A stretch of DNA of 64,000 bases from Trichobilharzia regenti. Its lineage: Eukaryota > Platyhelminthes > Trematoda > Strigeidida > Schistosomatidae. The DNA is taken from contig OX235270.1 of NCBI GenBank assembly GCA_944472135.2, positions 57,293,267 through 57,357,266 of the forward strand. The letters are read 5' to 3'. Below the pieces are notes generated by a model that was not told where the DNA came from, did not search any database, and saw only the letters and a list, made by a program, of their open reading frames with translations. Positions within the stretch are counted from its first letter, which is position 1, and each line of letters begins with the position of its first letter. A program made the translations under genes and the position numbers. Below are positions 11,546 to 24,988 of this stretch, piece after piece.

Positions 11546-14500
11546 AATATTCGTAAAATCCATCCTTATGAATGAAATTTAACCGTTATGTACACCACAG
11601 TAGCTGAAGTTACACTAAATATTTTATTGAATCACATTCTCAGTTTGTAAATCATACGGTTCGAGGTGAAATTTCACCACAGTCTCCTTTAAATACTGAA
11701 ATTATTCAGATAATAATATGTGATCTGCTTATTACCATAAATGACAATCAGTATGGCAAATATAAAAGCGTGATGCTGTGCACTACTGGTTGGTTCACAT
11801 ACCACTCACATCAACCAGTATTGCTTGCTACACAAATCGAAGTGATCTCAATGTCGGACTTCTTTTGGGCCATTTCAGAGAAGAGATCACCAACGGTGTC
11901 TAAAACAATGCACAATAGCGGAAAATTATCACAACTTATATTTGTACATCAAATTAAAAATGGGTAGTAAGAAGGCAGACAAAAAAGAATTCGTAACACC
12001 ATAGAAGACAAATGAATGGAAGATAAAGGTAGTAGGGAAGTGTAATATTACACTTAGAATCAGGGATAAGTCACGCGTACATCTACGTCACTTGAACAAT
12101 AACTCCGTGAATCATGTAGATCCACGGTAGGTAATTTTTACTTCTTTGGACAGTCCCGCTCAGTGTTGAGAAGAAGAGTTTTTGTCATACCTATACCTGA
12201 TGACGGCCTACATCGGAGTGAGTCAGGTGAATTGGTGTATGACACACTCATTCTAAAATATGGGAACCATCCTGGAAAAAATCTATAAAGATTTAGAATC
12301 AAGCATTTCGAGATAGAAATGTGGCTTTCAAAAGCAAAGAATATTTCAGAGTCAATAACTCCTTCATCATACTTACAAAAATATGTGGAAACGCATTTTC
12401 CTATGGCTAACGATGGATCTATGTTGATAGTCTGTCTTGGTGACACAAAACCTGTAACCAGTGAATTTTTAAATCATGTTGTGATGTTTAAAAGCGTACT
12501 GTGAGGCGTTTGGAGGCAATCTGCGAGAAATTATTGACCTAGGGTTTTATGCTTACTGGCACTCGTCAACAAGGCTTATCCGCAACCTCGAAGGAACTAA
12601 TGTCCCATCACAGATATAAACCTGCAGCTTCCTACACTACAGCCAGTCGCTTAACTTAATGACTTCATTGCAAACTTCACTAACAGAAAGTGGTCGATAC
12701 CACTATGGAATAGACATAGGACTCTGGTTACTTCCCGGTCACTAATCAATATAAAACCATACTGTGCTGACGGATAATTAATGCAAAGAAAGTATTTACT
12801 TTCTCAGTATGCTTATTTTTTTAACTTTCACCTAACTCATTCAAACTGAATTCTCATCCAACCTGAGCGCTATGCTAGTATGTTGTAATTATCTTCAAGC
12901 ATGAGATTTTGAGAGAAAGAAGGGTATCGATTCCATTATTTCGTTGGAAATACAACAATTGTTAATTGTTCTAATCAATATTAATTTATTTATAATCTTC
13001 AGGTTAATGAAATGAGTGTTTGTTTATTTCAATTATGTGTAACTAAGGTGTTCCATGTTTTTCTCAGAGCGTCATTTCTATTCATAACACTTGACCATTT
13101 ATACTCATATTGTACTGAAAGCCCAAGTTAACTTACCAGCCGGATAACATCCATGAATATGTCTTATTCTTGTGTGTGTCAGTTTTGTGAATGAGTGTAT
13201 GTGTGTAGTTTAAGTGTACGAATCTCAGTCTCCTCTTATCACAATTCACTGTCTACTAATGCTTTAGTTAATTCAAAAAAACACCTTAAGGTATGCGTCG
13301 TCATGATCTGACATCATAAGTTAGTGAACTACTGAAAAAGAGAGGAACTGGAAGGCGATTTCAACTGAAATGTGAACTCTCCAACAATACATCTACCACA
13401 AATCGTGCCCCGAAATTACAAGTTACAGGATAAGCATGAGAGCACTCCGCCACTGAATAAGAGTCGAATGATCCATGAATCAAAACTTCTGTGCGGTGTT
13501 CCGTGGTTTTCAAAATTACGGGCTTTCACCAGATGCTAGTATTGTGACAATATCTCCCATAAAATCAATAAAATTCTTTCAATTCAAACTGTACAAAATA
13601 TCATTCGATATAAGCAATAAGATTGCTGAATTTTTTTATTAAAGTACTACTATTAAGGAGTTGATCGGTTCCAACTTATAGAAATTTTCAATGGAAAGTC
13701 TAACAAGCAACATAAAAAAGTATGAAAAAAACATGAAAAGTAACCAGTAAAGACGAAAACCCAGTTGACCTCACCACCCTTACTTCACAGTTGTAATTCA
13801 TTAGAAAGGCTGAATTTCTATTTTAAACCTAATGGTTTTAGTATGCATACACTCAAGTTTTTTATAATGTTCCTTTAGAGGCTGCAACCTGATATAGAAC
13901 AGTAGAAACAATCTTTACTATCATTATTGTTTTGCTCTTTTATTCCTTAAAACTGAACATATATTGAGATTTGATTACTAGATTCTCCTAATAATCAAAA
14001 CTAAGCTTAAATGATCCAAATCAACTTGTAGAACTACTAAGCACCTATTTAGAAAAACACTTTCAATACGGTTACTGAGTGAGACACAAGTACAAGTAGA
14101 CAAAAACTGTTTTAAAACATTCTACGTCATAGATAGATATCGACTAGGTAAGTACTGAAGACAAAGGACTCCCCACGAAAATTCCCAGCATCTCGTAAAG
14201 GATACAAATCAAGACCTTCAGTCTTTTTACAAAGTATGCCACCATGGAGTTGCTAACCTGTAATGCAGTCAACCGTCACTTTCCCTTGATGTGAGCTGTT
14301 GATCTGAACTGACTATCATTTAGTGTCCTCTGTGAAGGTATTGTTTATAAAACTTCGCAATTAAAATATCCAACTCAGAAAACGCAACTACACAAAAATC
14401 ATCTATTTGCAATTCAAATCCTCTTCATCATTTATAAAGTAGGTTTGATAAGTTTCTTATGAGCGCATCTAGAGTTTTACCCTGAGTAATCAATTTGCTA

Positions 14501-16400
14501 TTATCTTAAGTTTCATCCGTTTTAAGTGATATTCACTAGTAGATTGGAATTCAAAGTCTGTATTCTTAAATTTTCCTTATCCAGTTGAATAGCAAGGATG
14601 CTGTTGACAGTGTGAACTCATAAAAGATAAGTCGATTCATTACGTTTCTTCTGTTTGATGATAAGAGTTTTCCTCTTTCAGATAGAACTATGGAAATTGT
14701 TTAGACACAGAAAGAAGTTATCATGTTGAAAGTCACAATGCATCTGGGCCACTGGAATTTACAAATTGAAATCAGTAATACAACTGAGAGAAGCCAAATA
14801 CTAATTAAACCTGGTGGCTGAATGTCCTAGATACCTTACTTAGAATCAAAGACCAATCAGGAAAATTAAAAATAGTCAAACAAATATGCCGATCGGGTCC
14901 AGAACAAGAAGAAGGACTAATAAGAAATGTACTAAATTCACTTTTTCATTAAGCAGAACTTAAGAAGGCGCTTAAGTTGATACTGAAAGGTAAAGCAGTA
15001 ATAAATAACACTAAATAACACGCTAGTAAATCATCATTCTTCTGTCTAATATTCACCACCTTACCGAAGCACTAAATACAAGTTCTAATAAGAAATTTAC
15101 CACTCCATTTACAATCACCATCTTATTGTGAAAAATATAATTTAGTGGTAATTAGTTAAATCCATAGCTCTGTGAGTTCGTTGTGTGGAACACTCTTTCA
15201 ACACTCCAAAAATGAGTACAACATTCAGAGTGCTAAATGCAGAAAGAGTGATCCATGAAGCGAAGTCCAAAAGAAAATAATCATTTAATACGATTTTTTA
15301 TTCTATAAATGGCGTAAATTGGAAAATTGATTTAGAAAAAGCATTAGTTCATGTAAAAATGGTCATTTATTGATGCCTATCTTCAAAAAGAGAAATAAAT
15401 AAAACAATAATGAGGTCAACTGAACAATCGAAGTGTTCAGAAGTATTGAAAAACCTGTAAAAATAAGTGAGAATCAAATCTCTTATCATTCTTATTTCTA
15501 AAAACTGTTCCCAAATTGTCATTAATTAAATGCATTGGGTTTAAATAAATTAATTATACAGCATAAAATCTATGTAATTTTCTTGTAAAGGAATGCTAAC
15601 GAATTCCTTTGTTATTGGTGTGTTTGTGTATTTGTGTATTCTAGATGAAATTACGGGGACGAACAGACATTAGTGATCGTCCTGTAAAAGCTTTCTTTTA
15701 GTTTCCTTGAAGTTTCACACCCCATACCACTGCTCGTTGTTACCTTATATCTGGTGGATATAACTAATTGGCTTACGCCAGAATATGCAAAGCGCTGTTT
15801 GACACTATCGTAGACAGTGTTTTCATAAATTCTTTATTATGCCTAATTGCTTGTTTGTATTTCGTTCATATGATATGAAAATGAGTGAATTTTACTCAGA
15901 ACTGTAAAAGTTTCACAAAATCAGGCACTAAATTCCATTTCCTGTGTGAACTTTAAAATATAATGGACCGACAAAATAAACCCATAAGATCGGAACTTTT
16001 TCTAATGACTTATGTATCATATATCTGAAAATTGAATATCTACAGGAGAAAGTCAACATCTGTCAAGAGAAACAGTGAAGACCGAGCTTGAGATGAATAT
16101 GGAGATGACGGAGTCGATATAGATACCCAACCAACAACAGCAAGCAGCAGTAATCCTTATTGAAACAAATCGAAAGTTGTTGCTTTTACTTACCTGTACA
16201 GGCAACAGGCACGGATGGGGATGTTGAACCCAAGGGTAAGTAAGACATAAGTTTTAAATCAGTGTGTAGATTCTCTATACTCAGCATAAGGAGCTAGATC
16301 CATATTTTTAACAGTGACGTCAAATCAGTGCTTCAAAATGGTTCAGATACTGCGTGAGTCACTAAAGAGTTCTTCGATGGTTCGATAAAGATGATGAAAC
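11546..16400. other. No recognisable gene
   Basis: About 4.9 kb of AT-rich sequence. The overlapping opposite frames at 12138-12446 and 12319-12504 have no family resemblance. A TG-rich stretch lies around 13170-13210. Confidence 0.45.
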
Positions 16401-16890
16401 AACCGATTAGAATGGATAAACAACAAGAAACTCTGGCTGTGCAGCGAACCAGCACAGAACTTATTGCTCATTAAATACATGGAAGGAAATGAGGTTACTG
16501 ATGAAGAGTCCCAAACTAGGACGAAACAGCTGTCCAGTACTCCCAGGTTTTCCAATGGTTCTCTAACTAATGTCAGCTCATGATGAAATCCTGTAACCAA
16601 TCAAATCCCTACAAACCAACACTTATATGAGGATACATTGGATGTACGCTGGAGAGACAATTGATTGAAAGAATACGATAGACTCTCAGGTAGAACGTGA
16701 ATGGGAGACAATAAGTTGAGTGTTTTAGGTAGACATGGAAGAGATCACGTCAGAGGAAAAATAAAAGCTTGTGGGCGAATGTGACACCAGCTGGAAATGA
16801 CTGCAGGAAAAACAGAGTGAAATGGAGATGTTCTTCTGAATCCCTATGGTCCACTCGGAATTCAGGCGAAGAATAACAATATTTGAATGA
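16401..16890 (+). pseudogene. RTE-type C-terminal remnant split by a SINE
   Basis: Before the SINE, around 16433-16488, the sequence resembles the remnant at 4.85 kb (compare ctctggctgtgcagcgaacc with ctctagctgtgcaaccgacc). After the SINE, from 16627, one frame gives GYIGCTLERQ, a worn W-I-G-H-T-L motif. Further on, KNRVKWRCSSESLWSTRNS matches the extreme C-terminus typical of RTE proteins. Stops and frameshifts are frequent. The host element is dead and predates the insertion at 16495-16626. Confidence 0.7.
16489..16632 (+). mobile_element. 5'-truncated hammerhead SINE with target-site duplication
   Basis: The 132-bp body at 16495-16626 begins inside hammerhead stem I and runs through the fold (16496-16540) and the 3' body to caaaccaacacttat. 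It is flanked by ATGAGG at 16489-16494 and 16627-16632. The insertion lies within an RTE remnant whose protein similarity resumes straight after the second repeat. The 3' part is almost identical to the copy at 29.4 kb, so the two are probably close in age. Confidence 0.82.
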
Positions 16891-19800
16891 TATTTATGCT
16901 GTATGACTACAACATCATTACCCACGAGTTAAACAGTATATTCACGCCGACAAGTCACAACTTCTTGGTATGCCGGACTATTATTGCTTTCTTGGAATCG
17001 TATAATTCTAATTCCATGATATGTGATTTAACAGCCTGTGTGTAAACGACTGAAATATTGAGTCGTGTTAAAAAACTGTAAAATATTCTCAATAATATAG
17101 AACTCCACTAAAAATAAAGTGAGCACGAGGTGAAGGTTCATCTGCAAAACATCACTGGGGTATGCCGAAATTAGCATTTATGCATTATCGACATGGAATG
17201 TGGACAGTTTAAAAGCTTTTATGCGAATCCCTCAAAATATCGAAAAAGGCGAATTCATATTAGCTTAAAAATAAGTACATCATTATCACCAAAGAACCGC
17301 CTAAATTACTTGACCGTCTTAGTATTAAATCGTCTACAACAAGAAAATCGAAAGTTGATCATTTTGGTGTTGATACGACCACCTACGAGCTTTCATCTTA
17401 GCTGTAGAATGTTCGAAGGCAGAAGTGAAATCTTTCCACCCAAAATTCAAAGTTACATGATATATAATTTGATACTAGGCTGCAATTTTATCTTGTGTGT
17501 CTTATTTTTTCATGCTTTCATGTAAATCTATCACAGTAAGTAACTGTGATGTTTTTGACAAATAAGTGTCTGTTTCCACTGTAGTATCGAACGTTTTCTC
17601 ATTGTGACGTTTAACATTTTGATTTATTCTTATTTTCTCATAGTTAAACTTATTAATACATAAACATATATCAATGATCTAGTAAGCGAATGATATTGCT
17701 GACCTCACATAATTTTAACCACAGATCTTTGAAAATATTTTACATGAAATGTGACTTCATTTTATTTTATCCGTTATTGGACGTGATATCAAACATCCCT
17801 TTTTGAATATTTTGGTTTGAATCACATACTTTACAGCACACTACCGGATAAATTACCCGTGTGCTGTCTAAGATTATCCCAAACACGTTATCTAAAATTA
17901 AGATCTTTTCACATCCATTTACACATCAAATAAATTGAAAATTATCAGAGGCATTTGCTGTAGCATACAAGGTCTCTAGAGACACCTCACTAATTGCATC
18001 CATTCTCCTAATATTACTATTATTATTTGTTCCTTGTGTTCTCAGTAGAAAACATGGCTTCAGAGGCCTATTTCCACTGCACTTGGTTCCTTACTGTCAG
18101 TCTCAACTGGTCTCACGACTGTCCCCAAGCCATCATTTCATTCTCGCACTATCTCCTCCAAGTCACTCTCCAACGCACTAAACATTGTTTCCCAGTCATG
18201 TTCTACTCCTCAGCCTGGCGCCACTTGCATATTTTTGTTGAATGACTGATTCTCGGCTCGTTCGCCACCTCTTAAAAATTCCATGTTAAAAATAACAGAG
18301 TAGATGACCATGAAATAAGGACGTATTTTTGCCCACTCTTGGATAACCTGGAAGACAAGAAGTGGCTAAATTTAAGAAAGTTTACAAAAGATAAAAATCC
18401 AACCGTTTGAGTTACACAGAAATTACGCTGACTAACTGAGAACGACAAATATTCTTGATATTAAGGGGAATTTAGTTTTAACTTTGATAAACTTAGTTCA
18501 ACTTCAGTATTTTGCCATCTGTGATTCTTAATTTGCTGATTAAAAGCTTCAATGTCTTACAAATGAATTACTTCCATCTATATATCAACAGTCGATTTAT
18601 TCGCATGTCTGCTGACAATTCATAAAGGTTACTTATCTTATGGACAGATTTTCTGTTCCTCTATGAATAAAGTGTGTGCGATGCTAATCATTTCTATTAG
18701 AATTTCAGCAGGAGACATAAGCTGAGTTCATTTCACTACGGTTGATAATGTATGCTAAAAACGGGAGGCGGAAAAAACCGTAAAACCATATCTATGGTGT
18801 AAGTTCGCATGAAATCCGGGACTGAGTGCTCCTACTATTTGTCATTCATCAATAAGTCATTTGCGCAGTTTTCACTTTCTTGTCCCATTGAAAATTTTAC
18901 TACGAATCATTCAATATGGAACCGAGGAATTTTCTCTCTCAGATCATCCGTCTGATGACTAAGCCTTTGTGGATTGGGATTATGTCTATGTGTCGACCAC
19001 CGAATAGTAGCCAATGCAACTCCAAAGCTTATACTGTAACGACATAAGGCAAGAGTCGGGCAACAGATCGTTTATTAAGGAAATCAACACATATTTATAG
19101 ATTTTCATGTACATATTACAGATTACTGTTAGCAGAAAAACACAGTCCTCAGATTGGTTGTTTCTCACAGAAAGTTAAACTTGCATCTCTTTGTGGCTGT
19201 TTCTTGAATGTCAGATCATCTATGTGTTAACCGTACCCACCTACGAAAAGCCTTTCTTCTCATTTTTCTCACGCCCAATACTGGGGACATGAACATTGAC
19301 GTAAATTACTGTCCACCAATTTTGACTAACAGCCAGCTCTCACCACAATACTACTGACCGAAGTTTATTGCAAAGTAGTCGATGAGGAAAGGAAAATGAC
19401 ATTGTGTGTTATGACCGTGTATCAAACTTCACTTCATTCATAGATTCTCATTATAATTTTTTTTACAATGCCTTAGTTTCAGAAATCATAAAGCTATTAA
19501 AATACCCATCAGAACGAAACGTTTTCAGTATTAATCAACCTGAAAACCTGCAGTTGGAGTGAAGCCTATGTAACAGTGTGCGGATTGTGCACTTGTCTTT
19601 CATAAGGTCACTTGACATCTCATGCATTCAGGACACCAGCTGTTATCTCGTTTTCGTCCCAGTGTTTTACACTGATAATGGAACATTTGAATGAGTGCTA
19701 AAACCTATTCACAAGATACTTCAAACAGCAGTGCAACAACTAAGTGTAATAATTCAAACAAATTCAGAATAGATTTATATTCTGTCACGTGTGCGCGTGT

Positions 19801-21890
19801 AGAGAGCTAAGCGATATTCTTCAAACATTCCCCCCCCCGGCCAATCTAAACTAACTTTTGTTTTCATCTGGAAATTCTGCCTATTAATGTAGTAAATTTT
19901 ATAACTAAGGTAAGTTAAAAATACACTGCTTCACATAATAAGTGTTTTTAAAGTTTTACAGAGAGACTGAAAAGTTTTATTCACATGCCTAAATTAGCTG
20001 CAGTTCGTGCACTTTTAGCACTACCGTTTCACCAGTTAAAAACCGGTACTTTTGGAAAATGAAACTAATTTTATATTACGTTTAAAATGAAAAATATATA
20101 CACTACACATTTTCCCAGTAGATATAAATTCTTGATAATTTTCTAACAGATACTGATTGTCTCATTGAAAGATTATTGTTGAAATTGACAGGAAATCGGG
20201 ATCACAGCAGGATATAAAGACCGTCTTTCAGATAAGCATCCTGCGTTCTGTGAAATAACCTACGCACCAAACTATTGAACAGGCCACTATTTCAGTTTAA
20301 ATGCTGAGTTACTGAGATCAGTCCATAAGAAGAAATACTACTCATTTTCATTAGATTGTTGACAACAAGATTAGCATAACTGTTGGTTGTTTTCAATTTG
20401 GTATCTCCAGTCATAAAATGAAACAACATTTCTCTTGAAAATATTATCAATAGTCATCCAGTACTGAATCTGAAAATTTCTGCATGAACGTTTGCCGTTG
20501 TGACAGCCTACCGGGAGACTGATTTATATGGGCAGAATGGATAGCAATTAATAAAGTATATCGCAGTATGACATCACTTTGTTTAGTTGCTACCGCATCA
20601 ATGTAGATGATAGGCTGTGCTCAGGACTCAAAATTTAACAGTTAACTGAAATCCTGCTGTCAGTTTGTCAGATTTCAATAATAATTTTATATAAAATATT
20701 CTCAAAACGTTTGAGGGCACATGAATGGAATATTATGCAAGAATTTCATTTGCAATCAGACTTCTAAAGCAGAGCGAAAACAAATAAGCCGAAATATTTA
20801 GTTCTGTCATAAAATACGGACACTAAATGACCGATTTTTGATTCGAAGAATTATTCTGCACAAAAAATAGTCAATATTTTGTTTTTCTACACAGCATTAA
20901 ATGAAATAAAACAAAAGGATACTTCCAGATTAAAACATTCAAGTGTTCAAGAGAATTTTCCTTGTTTGATATTCTTGGCTCGTTAGATAATGACTGGAAT
21001 CAAGTTGTGACAGAGAGTTTGACCCGTATATCTTATGTTATTGACCGATATGTAATTCCTGGTCACCTAGGATATTTGATACTGCAATCTAAACACTGGA
21101 TAGCAGTTGCAGTCTTACGACAGCATGATCATGTACTATGTACTCGTATTGATTTATCTCATAGAAACAAATCCATGCAAATCAGTGTAATAATTGCTTA
21201 GCTAATTTGGCGGACTTGCATTTCATCTTAGACTGCATATTTTGTGAAAAAACCACAGTATATTAAATGTCTGATACAACAAGAGTAGATTTTTGTCATT
21301 GTAGCACTGTTCTATTATATTTGATTATTTCCCAGAACAATGTTATTTGCTGGATAGCTTTTAGAAGAGAATTTATTCTTTCTACTTAAATCAAGATAGT
21401 CCTACTGCCTTAATGCCTAGTTTATATAGCTCCATATCTTTACGTTATTCTGCAGAGTATGAAGTACTCCTCAGACTTCAAAGAGTTTCTCTGTTGTTCT
21501 CATCGGCAACCAATTATGACTGAAAACTGTTTTAGTAGACTGAATTGTCTCATAGTATGGTTCATTGAGTAAATCAACTAAAATGAATTTATTTTCCACA
21601 TAACAACGAAAAGACATTGTACTGAATTCGAGGTGTTCGTCTAAGAAATTTCTGAGATTAGACTGAAAACTTCCACCTCACTTTCAAGAAATTACTAATA
21701 AATTATACAGTTGAATAATAAATGCAATGAGATTTAAATTACCACTGACTTTAAAACGATCAGCGAATAATGCTAAGGGTCACTCTCTTATAGACCATAA
21801 TGAACGAAACCCACTAAACGACGCAATTATTATGACTAATAATCCAGTTAACACGATCTAACATTTCATTTGTAATGACTTTGATAAAAT
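16891..21890. other. No recognisable gene
   Basis: Five kilobases of AT-rich sequence. Open frames at 17193-17525, 18027-18245 and 20962-21201 (plus) were inspected. None shows a known motif, signal peptide or plausible splice partner. A run of nine or ten C lies at 19829-19838. Confidence 0.4.
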
Positions 21891-21899
21891 TAAGCTTAA

Positions 21900-22505
21900 A
21901 CTCTTTCGTGATTCTGAGAAAAATTGTTCTGTGATTTTCAAAATTTTCAGTCTCTTCCTACTCAGATTATTCAACGAGGCACTTGAAAATGATGGAAATT
22001 TCCATTTCCTTGACATTGTCATGCAACGCCTAGAAGAGTGTAGTCTCCAGAGGTCAATTTACCGAAAGACTACATGGAATGGAAATATCTAGATTTTAAT
22101 AGTTTTATCCAAATAGCCATGAATTGGCACTAGTCAGGACTCTATACTATAGAGCTAGGAGAATATGCTCTACAGAGAAATTACAGTAAGAATTTATGTA
22201 TCCCGAAAAGTTGTTGAAAAATAACAGTTATCTTCAAATGTTCATTAACAAGTACGGAAGATCTGAAGCCTCAAATGTCAAACAATTCACAGTGGAGAAA
22301 AAGCCCATCTACATCCAACTTGATTATAAAGGTGAAAACATTATCAACAGGAGATTGAGGATGGCACTAAGCATAGCCTATCCTGTAGTTAAGCTGGTTC
22401 CCATCTATTGAACAGCATGCACTTCAGTGCAATCAGAAGTCAATAGATATCCTTTTCATGTTAACTCCAACTGTGTATACAAATTTACATGTTTCCGTAG
22501 AATAA
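21900..22505 (+). pseudogene. Penelope-like retroelement remnant (RT to endonuclease linker)
   Basis: At about 21980-22095 the translation reads ALENDGNFHFLDIVMQRLEE and then SIYRKTTWNG. This is the thumb-region signature of Penelope-like reverse transcriptases (FLD, then V/I-Y-R-K-T-W). At 22196-22411 an open frame gives TVEKKPIYIQLDYKG followed by INRRLRMALS, the linker before the GIY-YIG endonuclease. A short CVYKFTC block follows at about 22470, and the similarity then fades. Several frameshifts and stops are present. The catalytic RT core is not seen upstream. Confidence 0.72.
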
Positions 22506-24379
22506 TATGGTATCACCATTTATTTCATTGGCTTCTCATCAGCTGCTTTATTCAGATTCATAAAAGGGAATAAATGTATGAAATTTCTTCTCACTTTCTC
22601 AGTAAATAATTCTGTCAACTTCAGTTACGTGTAACGCAGCTAAACGGTCATAATATTCAATGTATAGTTGTCGTCATCGTGAATTCAATAACCCCGAGTC
22701 CAAGGATTGCGGTAGACCTTAATTATTTACTTATAGTACATACCCAATCATTGAAAATAGGCTTTAAGTTTTCTACACATAAACCCACTGCATTAAGTAA
22801 GCAACGAAAACTTTAGCGGCATTTATCCTTCAAAAAAACGGACATGTAAAGTAGATATATTCCGATATCGGCACTGACAACCTTAGATATTGATCATATT
22901 TTCTTTCATTCTCCCAAACGAGATACTGTTTGATCAGGTAAACTTCATTCGCACACAACTTTGTTTTTTTTTTATTTAGCCAAATATCATGCGACTAATA
23001 TCAAACAGATACATTTCATTACGCTTGTACTAATTTTAATGTTATTTCTAGAATAATATTAAATTACAAACGTTTGTTTTTACAAAAACTATGTTTCCCA
23101 ACATAGTTTTTTTCGATAATGGATATATTGTAAAGATGTTAACCGGTGAAGTAATGTTAAGCAAAAAATTGTAGCATTTACTAACTAGTTTGCAACCAAA
23201 ATAACCGTTTCCCTACTAGATAAGTGCCTTGTGAAATGTAATAATTTGTTTATCAGGTGTTTTTAAAACACTGTCTAAGGCAAAATCTTATCGACATTTT
23301 CTCCTACTGAAAAGTTACAATATTCGGGTCACATTGTGTGTGTGCACGCTAGCGTCCAGTTTGAAAAGTGAGAGGCTGCTCAGGTTTTGAGACAAAATGG
23401 CATTCATTGTACACCAATGGCTTATATGAATGGTGCATAATCATTTATTACAATGAGTACAGCACTTAGTTTACTTCTCATAAGATAGACATGAAAAGAT
23501 CACTATCTGGCTCTAGTTACAATAAATGTTGTTCAGAAAACTATTCATATATGTGTTCATATATACATATATATATATATATATACATCCCCGCTCCTGA
23601 GCTCATTGTTACATAACTAATCACTCATGTATATTATTTGAAACCTACTACGATTCCATCTCAAGCGCACTGGTTCAACTAGATGAAATGTCATGAATAC
23701 GAGTTGAAAATCTGTTAATACTCATCATCAAAGAGTTAAGAAAGAGCGGTCTTTGAATCGAAATGAAATAAAAATGTTATTGCACAATAAATTTTCTAAA
23801 TACTGTTAATTCTTTGCTTTAGTACTAAAGACATTAAAACAAAAATAAGAAACAGTACTGAATTAGAAATTTTCGGTTTGTAGACTGTTGCAGTAATTTG
23901 TCTAGTGGATATTCCACTTAGGTTCCTTGAAGATGAAACTTATAAACATCACAACACCTCTCTGACTTGTTATTAAGTCTTCATGTGGAAAATTAATTAT
24001 ATTTCATTCTTCTTAAGCGACTTTGACAACGAGGTGATTCCTGGTAGCTGATTCAAAACATTGATCACAACTGTTGAATGAGTTAAAGAAGATCCTATAG
24101 ACATCTTTTATGCAGTGTTTTCTTCAGTTACTCTATTAATTGATCATTTTGCCTATCACTTTTAGCACAAACAATCCGTTGCAGTATTTACATATACAAT
24201 ATTGATGTTTTAGTTTACAATTTACAGTCGTGTGCGTGTGCGAACAGAGAGGATAGTTTCGATGTTCAAATCCTTGACAACGAGCATATTTCAAACAGGT
24301 GTCTATATAGTGTTATTTCTGCCAATGATGGCTAGCAGTAGAATCCAGAATGCATCTGCGTTCCTAGTGAGTGATGATA
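22506..24379. other. No recognisable gene; (AT)n tract
   Basis: AT-rich sequence with an (AT)n run at 23566-23585. The 121-codon frame at 24232-24597 overlaps the antisense tRNA-like block and is not credible as a gene. Confidence 0.45.
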
Positions 24380-24445
24380 TAATGGAGACTCAAACCCTAC
24401 GTTTACAGTTTCAAACGCTAAAGTGTTATCCACTGGGCCACGACA
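24380..24445 (-). mobile_element. tRNA-like SINE head, third type
   Basis: On the minus strand the A-box-like block GTGGCCCAGTGG (near 24431-24442) is followed about 35 bases later by the B-box-like block GGGTTTGAGTCTC (near 24385-24397). Spacing and order fit a tRNA-derived pol III promoter. The intervening sequence differs from the other SINE families here. The 3' extent on the minus strand is unclear. Confidence 0.5.
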
Positions 24446-24988
24446 AGAGACCGGGTATCCTAGCCCTATATAATCAAACAACGAGAAGTGCAAATTACTC
24501 TAATAATAATCATAAGTGTCTGTCTACATGTAAAAGCTGTAAACTGGATACGTTAATCCACCTGTTTTATATATCAAAATTAATAGAAGGTGATTAAAGA
24601 AAACCAATCGTAGGTTTGGTTTACCGAAAGTGCTACTGGAAACTGGATGTTAAGCCTAATCAAATGAGATGATAGTGAAATTTACATGATTTACGTAATC
24701 CACTCGGTATCTTTCTGAACTACTGGGTATGCTATTTTTTTCATTTCAATATGAAACAATAAAAAAGAGGGTAGGGTGTACTGTAACACAGCAGTAATAC
24801 AAAGATGAAGTAAATCTCATTAGGATAAATGAAATATCACAAAAGAGAAATGCATATTCAAGTGCCAGTTGATCCACATCTCTATTCAAAAGGACAAGAA
24901 TCCTATTCAGCGGTGTTTAAACAACACAATAATTTGTAAATATGATCATTTTAGCTTAGCTGTTGAGTATTTATGGTTTCTGTTGGTA

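Noticed and set aside
12186..12206. ctgatgacggcctacatc, similar to the start of the short SINE arm at 42.08 kb
   Set aside because: Only about 18 bases are shared; no stem II, GAAAC strand or 3' body follows, so it is not called a hammerhead.
14100..14300. Faint tRNA-like block on the minus strand
   Set aside because: The A box and B box candidates are too degenerate, and no SINE body follows.
24232..24597. 121-codon plus-strand open frame
   Set aside because: It overlaps an antisense tRNA-like block, has no domain or signal, and its length is within chance for this composition.
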